Part shown: positions 52,465 through 61,250 of the stretch, in pieces | Layout: each line of letters begins with the position of its first letter | Numbering within the stretch: position 1 is the first letter of the stretch | Assembly: GCF_004339525.1 (NCBI RefSeq) | Contig: NZ_SMGE01000001.1 | Span: forward strand, 2,418,001 to 2,482,000 | Direction: 5' to 3' | Source: Flavobacterium sp. 90 | GTDB taxonomy: Bacteria > Bacteroidota > Bacteroidia > Flavobacteriales > Flavobacteriaceae | DNA length: 64,000 nt | Translations under genes and position numbers: made by a program | Notes under the pieces: generated by a model | What the model was told of the DNA's origin: nothing | The model's database searches: none | What the model saw: the letters and a program-made list of their open reading frames with translations, nothing else

Positions 52465-52480
52465 TTAAAAATCAAATATA

Positions 52481-52765
52481 ATGGAAAATACTAAACCAGA
52501 GGCGTGGAATACGCCAACACCACAGACGAGACCAGAGAATAAAAAAGTTGTTGCCGGAGTTTTGGCAATTTTATTAGGCGTATTTGGCGTGCATAAATTT
52601 ATTTTAGGATATACTCAAGAGGGAATAATTCAATTAGTTATTGGTATCGTTACTTGTGGAGCAATTAGTAGTCTTATTGGTCTTATCGAAGGAATTATCT
52701 ATTTGACTAAAACAGACGAAGAGTTTTATCAAACGTACCAGGTTGGTAAAAAAGGCTGGTTCTAA
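52481..52765 (+). CDS. TM2 domain-containing protein, copy 1
   Basis: The 94-residue protein has a Pro-rich N-terminus and a TM2 domain: KKVVAGVLAILLGVFGVHKF, then IIQLVIGIVTCGAISSLIGL and the GIIYLTKTDEEFYQTYQVGK tail. Two membrane helices are joined by a short turn with GxxGxHKF, the TM2 hallmark. Function unknown. It is closely similar to the next gene. Confidence 0.92.
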   Translation: MENTKPEAWNTPTPQTRPENKKVVAGVLAILLGVFGVHKFILGYTQEGIIQLVIGIVTCGAISSLIGLIEGIIYLTKTDEEFYQTYQVGKKGWF

Positions 52766-52773
52766 AACATATC

Positions 52774-52808
52774 AAAGTCCCATTCGTAATTGCGAATGGG
52801 ACTTTTTT
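52774..52808 (+). terminator. Terminator after TM2 copy 1
   Basis: AAAGTCCCATTCG and CGAATGGGACTTT pair around TAATTG, followed by T residues. Similar in sequence to the hairpins at 53121 and 53386. Confidence 0.85.
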
Positions 52809-52844
52809 TATAGAAATTATATTCATTTATTTTAAATTAAGAAC

Positions 52845-53108
52845 ATGGAAAATACACAACAAGAATTTGGAGTTACCAAGCCTGAAAATAAAAAAGTTGT
52901 AAGCGGAATCTTTGCAATTTTACTAGGTTATTTAGGAGTTCATAAATTTTATTTAGGTTACACTAAAGAGGGAATTATTCAGCTTCTTCTAACTTTTGCA
53001 TGTGGAATAGGTGCAGTCATTGGTCTTATCGAAGGAATTATCTACTTGACTAAAACAGATGAAGAGTTTTATCAAACATATCAGGTTGGTAGAAAACCTT
53101 GGTTCTAA
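52845..53108 (+). CDS. TM2 domain-containing protein, copy 2
   Basis: The 87-residue protein is a paralogue of the preceding gene, with the same KKVVSGIFAILLGYLGVHKF and GIIYLTKTDEEFYQTYQVGR blocks. It is probably a tandem duplicate. Its shorter N-terminus lacks the Pro-rich leader. Confidence 0.92.
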   Translation: MENTQQEFGVTKPENKKVVSGIFAILLGYLGVHKFYLGYTKEGIIQLLLTFACGIGAVIGLIEGIIYLTKTDEEFYQTYQVGRKPWF

Positions 53109-53120
53109 AATATAAAAAAA

Positions 53121-53144
53121 TCCCATTTGCCGCGGCGAATGGGA
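53121..53144 (+). terminator. Terminator after TM2 copy 2
   Basis: TCCCATTTGCCG and CGGCGAATGGGA pair nearly perfectly (one G-T), followed by CTTTTG. The stem is related to the one at 52774. Confidence 0.8.
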
Positions 53145-53385
53145 CTTTTGCTTTTTAGGAGTTATTATAAATATCTTTTTCTTTTGTTTTAATGACTTTT
53201 AAGGGACGTTTCCAGTTCCTTTACAAACTAATATTGTATTTCTTTACAAACGAAGTTTAGTTGTTCTCTTTAAAGGGATTTAAATGTATGTCAGGTTACG
53301 TTTAATCTCAAAAAAATAAAGATTTGGTAAAATTGTTAGGAAGGAACAGAAGAACTAGTTTTGAGAAAAAAATTGTAATTAAAAA
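53145..53385. other. Intergenic stretch between convergent genes, nothing identified
   Basis: Between the TM2 terminator and the acyltransferase terminator I see AT-rich DNA without a gene or recognisable repeat. Confidence 0.5.
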
Positions 53386-53413
53386 ATCCCATTCTGCCGT
53401 GGCGGAATGGGAT
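53386..53413 (-). terminator. Terminator of the bifunctional acyltransferase gene
   Basis: ATCCCATTCTGCC and GGCGGAATGGGAT pair around a short loop; on the minus strand a T run follows. The stem core TCCCATTC resembles the two TM2 terminators. Confidence 0.8.
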
Positions 53414-53438
53414 TTTAATTTTATAATAATCGTTGTAA

Positions 53439-55241
53439 TTAATCTTCTTTCTCAGATAATTTGCGCTCCAATTCTATTTGAAACTCTTCGATAACCGGTT
53501 TCATAGTGCTTTCCGGAATATCTGCGATTCTAATGTACATTAAACCATCGATAGCATTATTGAACAAAGGATCGACGTTAAAAGCTACAACACGTGCGTT
53601 TTGCTTGATGTACTTTTTGATTAAAACAGGTAAACGTAGATTTCCTGGTTCTAATTCATCAATGATTTTATCAAACTTATTCAAATCAGATTCTGCTTCG
53701 TCGAAGATAAAATCTTTATCAGCGTCTTTCAGTTTTACTTTATAAGCCTTTTTCGGGTGAATATATTGTGCAATGTATGGATCGTAATAATTCGATTTCA
53801 TGAACTCAATCATCAATGATTTCGAAAAGTCAGAGAATTGATTGCTAATACTCACACCACCTAATAAATATTTATGTTCAGGATAACGTAAAGTTGTATG
53901 AATAATACCTTTCCATAATAAGAACAAAGGCATTGGTTTTTGCTGATATTCTTTGATGATAAATGCGCGACCCATTTCTATAGACTTATGCATCATATCA
54001 TGAAGTTCTGGTTCAAATCTAAATAAGTCATTCAAATAGAAACCTTCTATTCCGTATTTACGGTAAATCTCAGAACCTAATCCCATTCGGTAAGCACCCG
54101 CGATTTTTTTAGTTTCATCATCCCATAAAAACATATGGTGATAATATTGGTCAAATTTATCTAAATCGATAGATTCATTTGTTCCTTCGCCAACTTCACG
54201 AAAAGTGATTTCACGCAAACGACCAATTTCGTGCAAAACATTCGGAATTGATTTTGCTCTTGCAAAAAACACCTCGTAATTTTTACTTTGTAACAAACGG
54301 CAATCGCTGTTTCTTAGCATATTTACCTCGTCAAGCATTTTTGATTCACTTGCAGGTGTTACGATTTTTTTAGGTGCTTTTGGTATTTTTAAACTTGCGG
54401 TATCTAATAGTTTGCTATCCTTTTCAAAAGGATTTGCAAGCATATAGGTTTTCTTTCTTAAAAATTCTGAGTACTCTTCAAACGATTCAATTTCGTTTTG
54501 CTCATTTACAGAAATCGGTTTTCCAATACGAACTTTAATTACACGATCTTTCTGCGTAAGCAATTCTGATGGTAATTTTGCAGTTCGCAAAGTATCATCA
54601 ATTTTAGAAAGCCAATAAAATAATTTACTGTTCTTAGCATGAAAATAAATTGGAACTACAGGAACTTTAGCTTTTCTAATTAACTTTAAAGCGCCTTCTT
54701 CCCAAGGTTTGTCAACTACTAGTTTTCCATCTTTATAGGTAGAAACTTCCCCGGCAGGGAAAATTCCCAACGGCTTTCCATCACTTAAATGGCGTAAAGT
54801 TTCTTTGATTCCAACAACGCTCGATTTAGCATCCTTATGATTTTCAAAAGGATTAACCGGCATTATATATTTTTTAAGCGGAACAATTCTGTGTAATAAA
54901 AAGTTAGCGATGATTTTGAAATTTGGTTCTCTTTCGAGCATTAATTTCAAAAGCAAAATACCATCAATTCCTCCAAGCGGATGATTTGAAATGGTGATAT
55001 ACGCGCCATCTTTAGGTAAACGTTTTAGATCTTCTTCCGGAATTTCGAACTTAATTTCCATTTCATCCAAGATCCCATTCAAAAACGCAACATCCTCTAA
55101 ATGTTTATTATGATCGTAAATTTTATTAAGGGTTGAGATCTTAAGAACCTTCATAAGAATCCAGCCTGAAAAAGTACCAAGAACTCCGTACTTCTCAACA
55201 TTTATTGCCTTTGCAACTTCTTTCGCGGTAACTAAACCCAT
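53439..55241 (-). CDS. Bifunctional acyltransferase, OlsF-like (PlsC-type plus GNAT-type domains)
   Basis: The 600-residue protein has an N-terminal lysophospholipid acyltransferase domain (about 60-260) with YITISNHPLGGIDGILL and LGIFPAGEVSTYK. A C-terminal OlsB-like N-acyltransferase domain (about 310-530) follows: SDCRLLQSKNYEVFFARAKS, LREITFREVGEGTNES and the GAYRMGLGSEIYRKYG core. Fusions of this type (OlsF) make ornithine or related amino lipids in two steps. The first motif is His87-x5-Asp93, one residue longer than the usual Hx4D. Start ATG at 55239-55241. Confidence 0.85.
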   Translation of the reverse strand: MGLVTAKEVAKAINVEKYGVLGTFSGWILMKVLKISTLNKIYDHNKHLEDVAFLNGILDEMEIKFEIPEEDLKRLPKDGAYITISNHPLGGIDGILLLKLMLEREPNFKIIANFLLHRIVPLKKYIMPVNPFENHKDAKSSVVGIKETLRHLSDGKPLGIFPAGEVSTYKDGKLVVDKPWEEGALKLIRKAKVPVVPIYFHAKNSKLFYWLSKIDDTLRTAKLPSELLTQKDRVIKVRIGKPISVNEQNEIESFEEYSEFLRKKTYMLANPFEKDSKLLDTASLKIPKAPKKIVTPASESKMLDEVNMLRNSDCRLLQSKNYEVFFARAKSIPNVLHEIGRLREITFREVGEGTNESIDLDKFDQYYHHMFLWDDETKKIAGAYRMGLGSEIYRKYGIEGFYLNDLFRFEPELHDMMHKSIEMGRAFIIKEYQQKPMPLFLLWKGIIHTTLRYPEHKYLLGGVSISNQFSDFSKSLMIEFMKSNYYDPYIAQYIHPKKAYKVKLKDADKDFIFDEAESDLNKFDKIIDELEPGNLRLPVLIKKYIKQNARVVAFNVDPLFNNAIDGLMYIRIADIPESTMKPVIEEFQIELERKLSEKED

Positions 55242-55331
55242 GTACTATTTTTAATTTATTAGAGCAGCGAACAAAGATAACAAAAAACTCTACTTTTCGT
55301 TGATTCAAACACAAACTTTCCACTTTTTTAT

Positions 55332-55339
55332 TACATTTG
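55332..55339 (+). promoter_or_regulatory. Possible -7 element of xth
   Basis: TACATTTG matches TAnnTTTG, 20 bases before the chosen exonuclease III ATG, which supports the later start. No -33 TTG at standard spacing. Confidence 0.4.
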
Positions 55340-55359
55340 GAATCCTAAAAAAAACACTG

Positions 55360-56121
55360 ATGAAAATTATTTCTTATAATGTAAACGGAATACGTGCCGC
55401 AATTACCAAAGGTTTTATCGAATGGCTGCAACATGCTAATCCAGATGTGATTTGCCTTCAGGAAATAAAAGCTACACAAGAGCAAATTCCCGTAGACGAT
55501 ATTACAGCTGCAGGTTATCCATATCAATATTATTATCCGGCTACTAAAAAAGGATATAGTGGCGTGGCTATCTTATCTAAAATTAAACCAAACAATATCG
55601 TTTTTGGAACCGGAATTCATCACATGGATTTTGAAGGTCGTAACCTTCGCGCTGATTTTGATGATTGTTCTGTAATGAGTTTATACCTTCCTTCAGGAAC
55701 AAATATTGAAAGATTAGATCATAAATTTATGTTTATGGATGATTTTCAAACTTATATCAACGAGCTAAAACTTACGATTCCAAATCTTATTATTTGCGGT
55801 GATTACAACATTTGCCATGAAGCTATAGATATTCACGATCCGGTACGTAACAAAACCGTTTCGGGATTTTTACCGGCAGAACGTGCGTGGCTTGACGGGT
55901 TTATGAAATCTGGTTTCATTGATAGTTTTCGCCATTTCAACAAAGATCCGCATCATTATTCCTGGTGGAGTTACCGCGCCGGAGCCAGAGGAAACAACAA
56001 AGGTTGGCGTATCGATTATAATTTGGTAAGCGATTCTTTGCAACATCGTTTAAAACGTGCTGTGATTCTTCCGGATGCTGTGCATTCAGATCATTGCCCG
56101 GTTTTAGTTGAGATAGAATAA
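55360..56121 (+). CDS. xth: Exodeoxyribonuclease III
   Basis: From ATG 55360-55362 it is 253 residues. The N-terminus KIISYNVNGIRAAITKGF and metal Glu in VICLQEIKATQ are canonical. The block IICGDYNICHEAIDIHDP and the C-terminal His of HSDHCPVLVE complete the endonuclease/exonuclease fold. It cleaves AP sites and trims 3' ends in base-excision repair. A longer frame from 55300 is unlikely because a -7 element lies within it. Confidence 0.95.
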   Translation: MKIISYNVNGIRAAITKGFIEWLQHANPDVICLQEIKATQEQIPVDDITAAGYPYQYYYPATKKGYSGVAILSKIKPNNIVFGTGIHHMDFEGRNLRADFDDCSVMSLYLPSGTNIERLDHKFMFMDDFQTYINELKLTIPNLIICGDYNICHEAIDIHDPVRNKTVSGFLPAERAWLDGFMKSGFIDSFRHFNKDPHHYSWWSYRAGARGNNKGWRIDYNLVSDSLQHRLKRAVILPDAVHSDHCPVLVEIE

Positions 56122-56174
56122 AAGTGGTATTGTTCTTGTTGAGTGATTGGTGGTTTTAGTTTATAGTTGTCATC

Positions 56175-56270
56175 CTGAGCGAAGTCGAAGGAGCTATTTC
56201 CTGCTGTCCGCTATATCTTTTCCTGGCTAAAGGAGCCAGAAAAAGGATGCCGCTTCCATCAGGGCTAGGG
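56175..56270 (-). repeat. Structured repeat family G, copy 2, with CTGAGCGAAGTCGAAG extension
   Basis: CTGAGCGAAGTCGAAG (56175-56190, also inverted at 37642-37657) precedes a structured element at 56189-56270. Read on the minus strand the element has AGCCCTGATGGAAGCGG, a hairpin CTGGCT-loop-AGCCAG (56223-56239) and GGACAGCAGGAAATAGCTCC. It matches the layout at 27693-27771 and, less well, 33935-34000. Confidence 0.75.
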
Positions 56271-56326
56271 CTCTCGGTTAAACAAGAAATTTTAGAATTA
56301 TTAATACCCTCCAAATAAAAAACAGT

Positions 56327-57271
56327 ATGATTAAAAAGGCCTCTATCGGATTACTGGTTGTAGCAATGTCTATGACTTCATGTGTATCCAAGAAAATTTA
56401 CAACGATCTTGAAACAAAATATTCAGATCTAAAAAAAGAAAATCGCTCAATTGCAGATGAAAATGCGAGTTTGCAAAAATCAAAAAATCAGCTAGAATTA
56501 GATCGTGATGCTTTAACCAAAGATCTAAACGACACAAAGGCTGATCTTGCAAAGCAAAAAGCAGATTTGGCTGCAGCACAAAATAAATATAAGGTTTTGC
56601 AGGATTCTTATAATGCATTAGAGAAAAACAGCAATGATGCATTAGAAAGTAATATGGCTAAAAACCGTGAATTGTTGGCTCAATTAGAAGCAAAATCTAA
56701 AAAACTAGCGGATGAACAAGCGCGCTTAGACAAAACAGCAAGTCGTCTAAACGAACTTGAAGCTATGATTGCAGCAAAAGAAGCTGCAATGAAAAAACTA
56801 AAAGAAACTTTGTCAAAAGCCTTAAACGGTTTTGAAGGTAAAGGTCTTACAGTAGAACAGAAAAATGGAAAAGTATATGTTTCTATGGAAAACAAATTGC
56901 TTTTCAATTCAGGAAGTTGGGCAGTTGGAGTAGAAGGTAGAAAAGCAGTTGTAGAACTAGGAAAAGTTTTGGGTGATAATCCGGATCTTTCGGTTCTTAT
57001 TGAAGGACACACAGATGATGATCCTTATGCAGGTTCAGGACCAATTGCAAACAACTGGGATTTATCGACAAAAAGAGCAACTGCAATTGTTGCTATTTTA
57101 AGTGAAAACACTAAAATCAACAAACAAAAATTAACGGCAGCAGGTCGCAGCGAGTTTTCTCCTCTTGCAAGTAATGCAACTCCGGAAGGAAAAGCTAAAA
57201 ACCGTAGAATCGAAATCATCTTAACGCCAAGATTAGATGAAATCGCTGAAATGCTTAATAGTATTAATTAA
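56327..57271 (+). CDS. OmpA family lipoprotein with coiled-coil stalk
   Basis: The 314-residue protein has lipobox MTSC (Cys19) and a long coiled coil (about 25-165, with heptads such as KDLNDTKADLAKQKADLAAA). The C-terminal OmpA domain (about 185-305) contains LLFNSGSWAVGVEGRKAVVE, LSVLIEGHTDDDPY and KNRRIEIILTPRLDE. It tethers the outer membrane to peptidoglycan. Single gene flanked by repeat-containing gaps. Confidence 0.93.
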   Translation: MIKKASIGLLVVAMSMTSCVSKKIYNDLETKYSDLKKENRSIADENASLQKSKNQLELDRDALTKDLNDTKADLAKQKADLAAAQNKYKVLQDSYNALEKNSNDALESNMAKNRELLAQLEAKSKKLADEQARLDKTASRLNELEAMIAAKEAAMKKLKETLSKALNGFEGKGLTVEQKNGKVYVSMENKLLFNSGSWAVGVEGRKAVVELGKVLGDNPDLSVLIEGHTDDDPYAGSGPIANNWDLSTKRATAIVAILSENTKINKQKLTAAGRSEFSPLASNATPEGKAKNRRIEIILTPRLDEIAEMLNSIN

Positions 57272-57901
57272 GGTTCTGAGGTACTAAGTTGCTAAGGTTC
57301 TAAGATTTTTTAGATAGAAAGGCTTGAAGTTTATACTTTGAGCCTTTTTTGGTTTTTGGCTTTCGCGCATAATTTTCTAGTGTTTGTAGAAATTGGGGGT
57401 ATTATTGTTAGAATTGTGTAGTCCCATACGGGACATTGTTATCGTGTGTAAACAATAGTCTACCAAGATATAATCTCTACGAGATAACTTGAAGCAATAA
57501 GTATTTTTATAATGTTTTACTCTAGTAATAAGTTATCTTTGGAAAATACAATTTTAAGAAATACTCCGTTAGGAGTTAAATGTTGGTAGAAAAATGTCGG
57601 TAGAAATCCGCCGCAAAATATTGTTCCGTAGGGACTATACGCTTTAATCCAATTTTCGAAATTTAAAAATCTTTATCAAATAAGAGAAGATTCTATTTTT
57701 GTTGTTCTAATGAAGAAAACTTAGAACCTCAGAACCTCAGTGCCTCAGAACCTCAAAAAAAACCTTATTCTTTTTTTAACTTTTACCGGATTTCCATTTG
57801 AAAAATCTCGCCGTATATTTGATTTTTATAATGAATAAGTTGAAAGCTGAGAAAAAAAACTTAGCAACTCAGATTCTCAGAACCTTAGAACCTCAAGAAA
57901 A
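57272..57901. repeat. Repeat-containing gap: GGTTCTGAGG and inverted AGAACCTCAG units
   Basis: A GGTTCTGAGGTACTAAGTTG unit (57272-57310) is mirrored by AGAACCTCAGAACCTCAGTG at about 57723-57757 and again by CAGAACCTTAGAACCTCAAG at about 57878-57898. Between them lie the short palindromes TAGTCCCATACGGGACAT (57419-57436) and ATCTCTACGAGATAA (57473-57487). I see no gene in these 630 bases. Confidence 0.65.
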
Positions 57902-58939
57902 ATGAAATACACAACATTACCCAACACGGATATAAAAGTTAGTAAAATAAACCTCGGAACAATGACTTTCGGGCAACAGAATACAGAAGCCGAGGGACAT
58001 CAACAAATGGATTATGCACTTGAAAAAGGTGTTAATTTTTTTGATACTGCCGAAATGTATTCGGTTCCGGCACGTGAAGAAACTTACGGAAGTACCGAGA
58101 AAATAATTGGAACCTGGTTCAAGAAATCGGGAAATCGTGACAAGGTGGTTTTGGCCTCTAAAATTGCGGGACCCAATCCAAATTTTACGTACATGCGTGA
58201 AAAGGGAGATTTCTCTCCGGAAAGCATTAAATATGCTGTAGAAAATAGTTTAAAACGTCTTCAAACAGATTATATCGACTTATATCAAATGCATTGGCCG
58301 GAACGATTGACCAATTATTTTGGACAACGCGGATTTAAAGATCACGATGCTATTTGGGAAGATAATTTCAGAACGGTCTTAGAAACTTTTGACGAGTTAA
58401 TCAAAGAAGGAAAAATAAAACATATTGGAGTTTCGAACGAAAATGCGTGGGGAATGATGCGTTTCCTGGAAGAAAGTAAATATCACAACTTACCAAGAAT
58501 CAAAACGGTTCAAAATCCTTATAACTTATTGAATCGCCTTTTTGAAGTTGGTTCTGCCGAAGTTTCTAAATATGAAAATGTTGGTTTATTGGCGTATTCT
58601 CCTTTAGCATTTGGAGTTTTAACGGGTAAGTTTTTAACGGGAGAAGCGCATCCAAATGCGAGAATCAATCTTTTTCCGCAATACACACGTTATAATAGCG
58701 AACAATGTACACAAGCAACAAAATTGTATCAGGAAATCGCTCATAAACACGGTTTGACTTTAACTGAATTGGCAATGGGATTTGTGTTGCAACAACCGTT
58801 TTTAACAAGTGCGATTATTGGTGCAACGACAATGGAACAATTAAAAGAAAACATCGATACAATTGATGTGTTTTTGTCAAAAGAAATTTTGACCGAGATT
58901 GCAGCAGTTCAGGCGATAATTCCTGATCCTGCGCCGTAA
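57902..58939 (+). CDS. Aldo/keto reductase, Tas-like
   Basis: The 345-residue NADP(H)-dependent oxidoreductase begins KYTTLPNTDIKVSKINLGTM and has the catalytic block NFFDTAEMYSVPAREETYGS (Asp and Tyr). DLYQMHWPER supplies the active-site His, and IKHIGVSNENAWGM and AIIGATTMEQLKEN are cofactor blocks. It matches the E. coli Tas group in length and motifs. Substrate unknown. Confidence 0.92.
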   Translation: MKYTTLPNTDIKVSKINLGTMTFGQQNTEAEGHQQMDYALEKGVNFFDTAEMYSVPAREETYGSTEKIIGTWFKKSGNRDKVVLASKIAGPNPNFTYMREKGDFSPESIKYAVENSLKRLQTDYIDLYQMHWPERLTNYFGQRGFKDHDAIWEDNFRTVLETFDELIKEGKIKHIGVSNENAWGMMRFLEESKYHNLPRIKTVQNPYNLLNRLFEVGSAEVSKYENVGLLAYSPLAFGVLTGKFLTGEAHPNARINLFPQYTRYNSEQCTQATKLYQEIAHKHGLTLTELAMGFVLQQPFLTSAIIGATTMEQLKENIDTIDVFLSKEILTEIAAVQAIIPDPAP

Positions 58940-58976
58940 GCTGTTATGTCGAGAAGACTTTGGTAGATATTTGTTT

Positions 58977-59182
58977 AATCTCGCAAAGACGCAGAGTCGC
59001 AAAGTTTAATTTCTTAAGTTCAATAGCTTCCAGCTTTAGCTGGATGGAAATATAAAGTAAATAAAAAGGGCTTTAGCCAAACAGTACTGTTTGGCTAAAG
59101 CCCTTTTTGCGTGAATTTTATTCCCCTAGCTGAAGCTAGGGGCTATGAAAAAAGCTTTGCGACTCTGCGTCTTTGCGAGATT
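58977..59182. repeat. 206-base nested palindrome
   Basis: The outer arms 58977-59004 and 59155-59182 are perfect 28-base inverted repeats (beginning AATCTCGCAAAGACGCAGAG). Next inward, ATAGCTTCCAGCTTTAGCTG (about 59022-59041) and CTAGCTGAAGCTAGGGGCTA (about 59126-59145) are imperfectly paired. At the centre, 59063-59108 is a perfect 46-base palindrome (AAAAAGGGCTTTAGCCAAAC half). It sits between convergent genes, so it may also terminate both. Confidence 0.92.
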
Positions 59183-59220
59183 AAATAAAACCTTGTGTCT
59201 TTGTGTCTTTGTGGCAAAAC

Positions 59221-61200
59221 CTACAAATCAAATTCATCACTAATAGATAAAGAATCCGCTGGAACAGCTGTCGAATCCGGAGCTTTGATTCGTATTAACG
59301 AACGAGCATTTCCGGAAATATAAACCGGTAATTGTCCAAGTGTATCTTCTGGAATTAATAAACCACGGCGGAACATTAAGTTTCTCAAGAATTTCTGGTT
59401 TTTTACTGCGAAATCTTTCAGATTGCCCTGATCGTTAAACTGATACATGAATTTTCTTGGTTTCGGAATAATCGTTGCCAAAAACAAACATTCGTCAACA
59501 TTTAAAGCCGAAGGACTTTTTTGGAAATAGAAATGACTTGCTTCGCCAATTCCGTATACATTTGGTCCCCATTCTATGATATTGAAATAAACTTCGAGCA
59601 TTCTTTCTTTGCTTACCACACGGTTATTTTCAAGAATATAAACGAGTAATATTTCTTCTAACTTTCGCGAAAGCGTTTTTTCGCGCGTGAGGAAAACGTT
59701 TTTAATTAGCTGCATACTAATTGTACTGGCGCCACGAGAGAACTTTTTGGTTCTGATATTCTTTAGAATAGATTGTTTGAAAGCTTCATTGATGAATCCG
59801 CGATGAGAGAAGAACGAAGGATCTTCGGTTGTAAGAACACATTTTCTTAAATAAGGCGAAATCTGATCTAATGGCGTGTAATTAGGATTGGCGTTTCCAA
59901 CCAAAACCGGACGTTGTAACACATTTTGAATAATAGCGCGATAGACAAATTCACCGTTTAGTTTATTTAAATCGGCTTCACCGTATTTGGTGATTTTTAA
60001 ATCTTCCTTGTTTAGTTTACTGTCAAAAACCAGAGTATTTGGTTTGTTTTTATTGAATTTGAAATCGAGTTTGTAATCGAAGTTTCCGGTTGCTTCCATT
60101 CCCTGAAAGTGCGTAAACAATCCGTCAGGTAATGAAACGATAAAATCCTGCGCTTTCATTTTCGGAATATCGACTTTCAAAGTATAAGTCGTGTCTTTTT
60201 CGGTATCATAAGAAACGTACGGATGCAATTTTATCTTATTCAACTGCATCGTCGAAGTGCTGTCAATCGAAATAAAGTCATTCCCCAATAAAAAGCGATA
60301 ATCAAAACGCGCATTTTTGATAATTACATCTTTGCTGGCAATTTTTGGATGATTGATTTTCAAATTTGTGATCGAAGTATAACCGTCGATATGCAATTCG
60401 CTTCCGTCTTTTTCTATGTTTTGAACATTTAATCGGATCGAATCAAAGCTTGCTTTCAGGTTGTAGCGTTCGTCTAAATAAGGAACACGAATGGCGCCTG
60501 TATCTAAATTAAAGAATCGGATATCTGCTTTTTTGTTTCTTGGATCTGCAAAACCTTTTATGTTCCAGCGCTGATCAAAATCTTTGCTTTGAACATGAAG
60601 ATTGGTTTCGAGTTGTTTGTTGTCTAAAACGAGTTTATTTATGGCAATTGACGTCTTTTTGCCGTTATCGTCTATTCTGAAATTTAGATTTTTTAAATCC
60701 ATATCAGTCGGAACCAAATTCAGTAGTTTTGAAATAATACGATATGCAAAAGCGGCATATTTTCTTTTTTCATTTTTATCGGTATCTGATCTGTCTTTTT
60801 TTAGAAAAGCATCAAAATTGCGGACATTTCCTTTTTTAACCAATTGAATATATCCGTTGTCCACTTTTAAAGTTCCAACCTGAACATCTCCAATTAATAA
60901 ATTGGCCAAACTTATGCTGGTTTCTATTTTATGAATGTGGCAAAGTGTGTCCGCATTTTTGGGAACCAAAATAACATCTGTTAGTTTAATTCCGGATAAA
61001 CCTTCAAAAGAAGCTGATTTTACAGAAAATGTACTGTTGTAATCGACCGCCATTTTGTGTGTAACTTTAGCAATAGCTTGTTTTAAAAGCGAATCACGAA
61101 AGTAGTAAAGACCAATTAAAATCAAGACCAATACTACGGCAAGTATTTTTAAGGCTTTAAATATTTTTTGTTTTGGAATATTTAGTTTTGGAAATTTCAT
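59221..61200 (-). CDS. Peptidoglycan glycosyltransferase (GT51) with AsmA-like N-terminal region
   Basis: The 659-residue protein has an N-terminal membrane helix (15-33). About 400 residues resembling AsmA/DUF748 follow (SASFEGLSGIKLTDVILVPK, ISLANLLIGDVQVGTLKV, ADIRFFNLDTGAIRVP). A C-terminal GT51 transglycosylase domain (about 420-610) follows. GT51 motifs are TTEDPSFFSHRGFINEAF (catalytic Glu), SRGASTISMQLIKNVFL, LSRKLEEILLVYILE and WGPNVYGIGEASHFYF. No transpeptidase domain is present. It polymerises glycan strands. Confidence 0.9.
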   Translation of the reverse strand: MKFPKLNIPKQKIFKALKILAVVLVLILIGLYYFRDSLLKQAIAKVTHKMAVDYNSTFSVKSASFEGLSGIKLTDVILVPKNADTLCHIHKIETSISLANLLIGDVQVGTLKVDNGYIQLVKKGNVRNFDAFLKKDRSDTDKNEKRKYAAFAYRIISKLLNLVPTDMDLKNLNFRIDDNGKKTSIAINKLVLDNKQLETNLHVQSKDFDQRWNIKGFADPRNKKADIRFFNLDTGAIRVPYLDERYNLKASFDSIRLNVQNIEKDGSELHIDGYTSITNLKINHPKIASKDVIIKNARFDYRFLLGNDFISIDSTSTMQLNKIKLHPYVSYDTEKDTTYTLKVDIPKMKAQDFIVSLPDGLFTHFQGMEATGNFDYKLDFKFNKNKPNTLVFDSKLNKEDLKITKYGEADLNKLNGEFVYRAIIQNVLQRPVLVGNANPNYTPLDQISPYLRKCVLTTEDPSFFSHRGFINEAFKQSILKNIRTKKFSRGASTISMQLIKNVFLTREKTLSRKLEEILLVYILENNRVVSKERMLEVYFNIIEWGPNVYGIGEASHFYFQKSPSALNVDECLFLATIIPKPRKFMYQFNDQGNLKDFAVKNQKFLRNLMFRRGLLIPEDTLGQLPVYISGNARSLIRIKAPDSTAVPADSLSISDEFDL

Positions 61201-61250
61201 AAAGTAGATTTGTGAAAATTTAAAACTGTTAGCAAAGCGAACAGTTTTTC

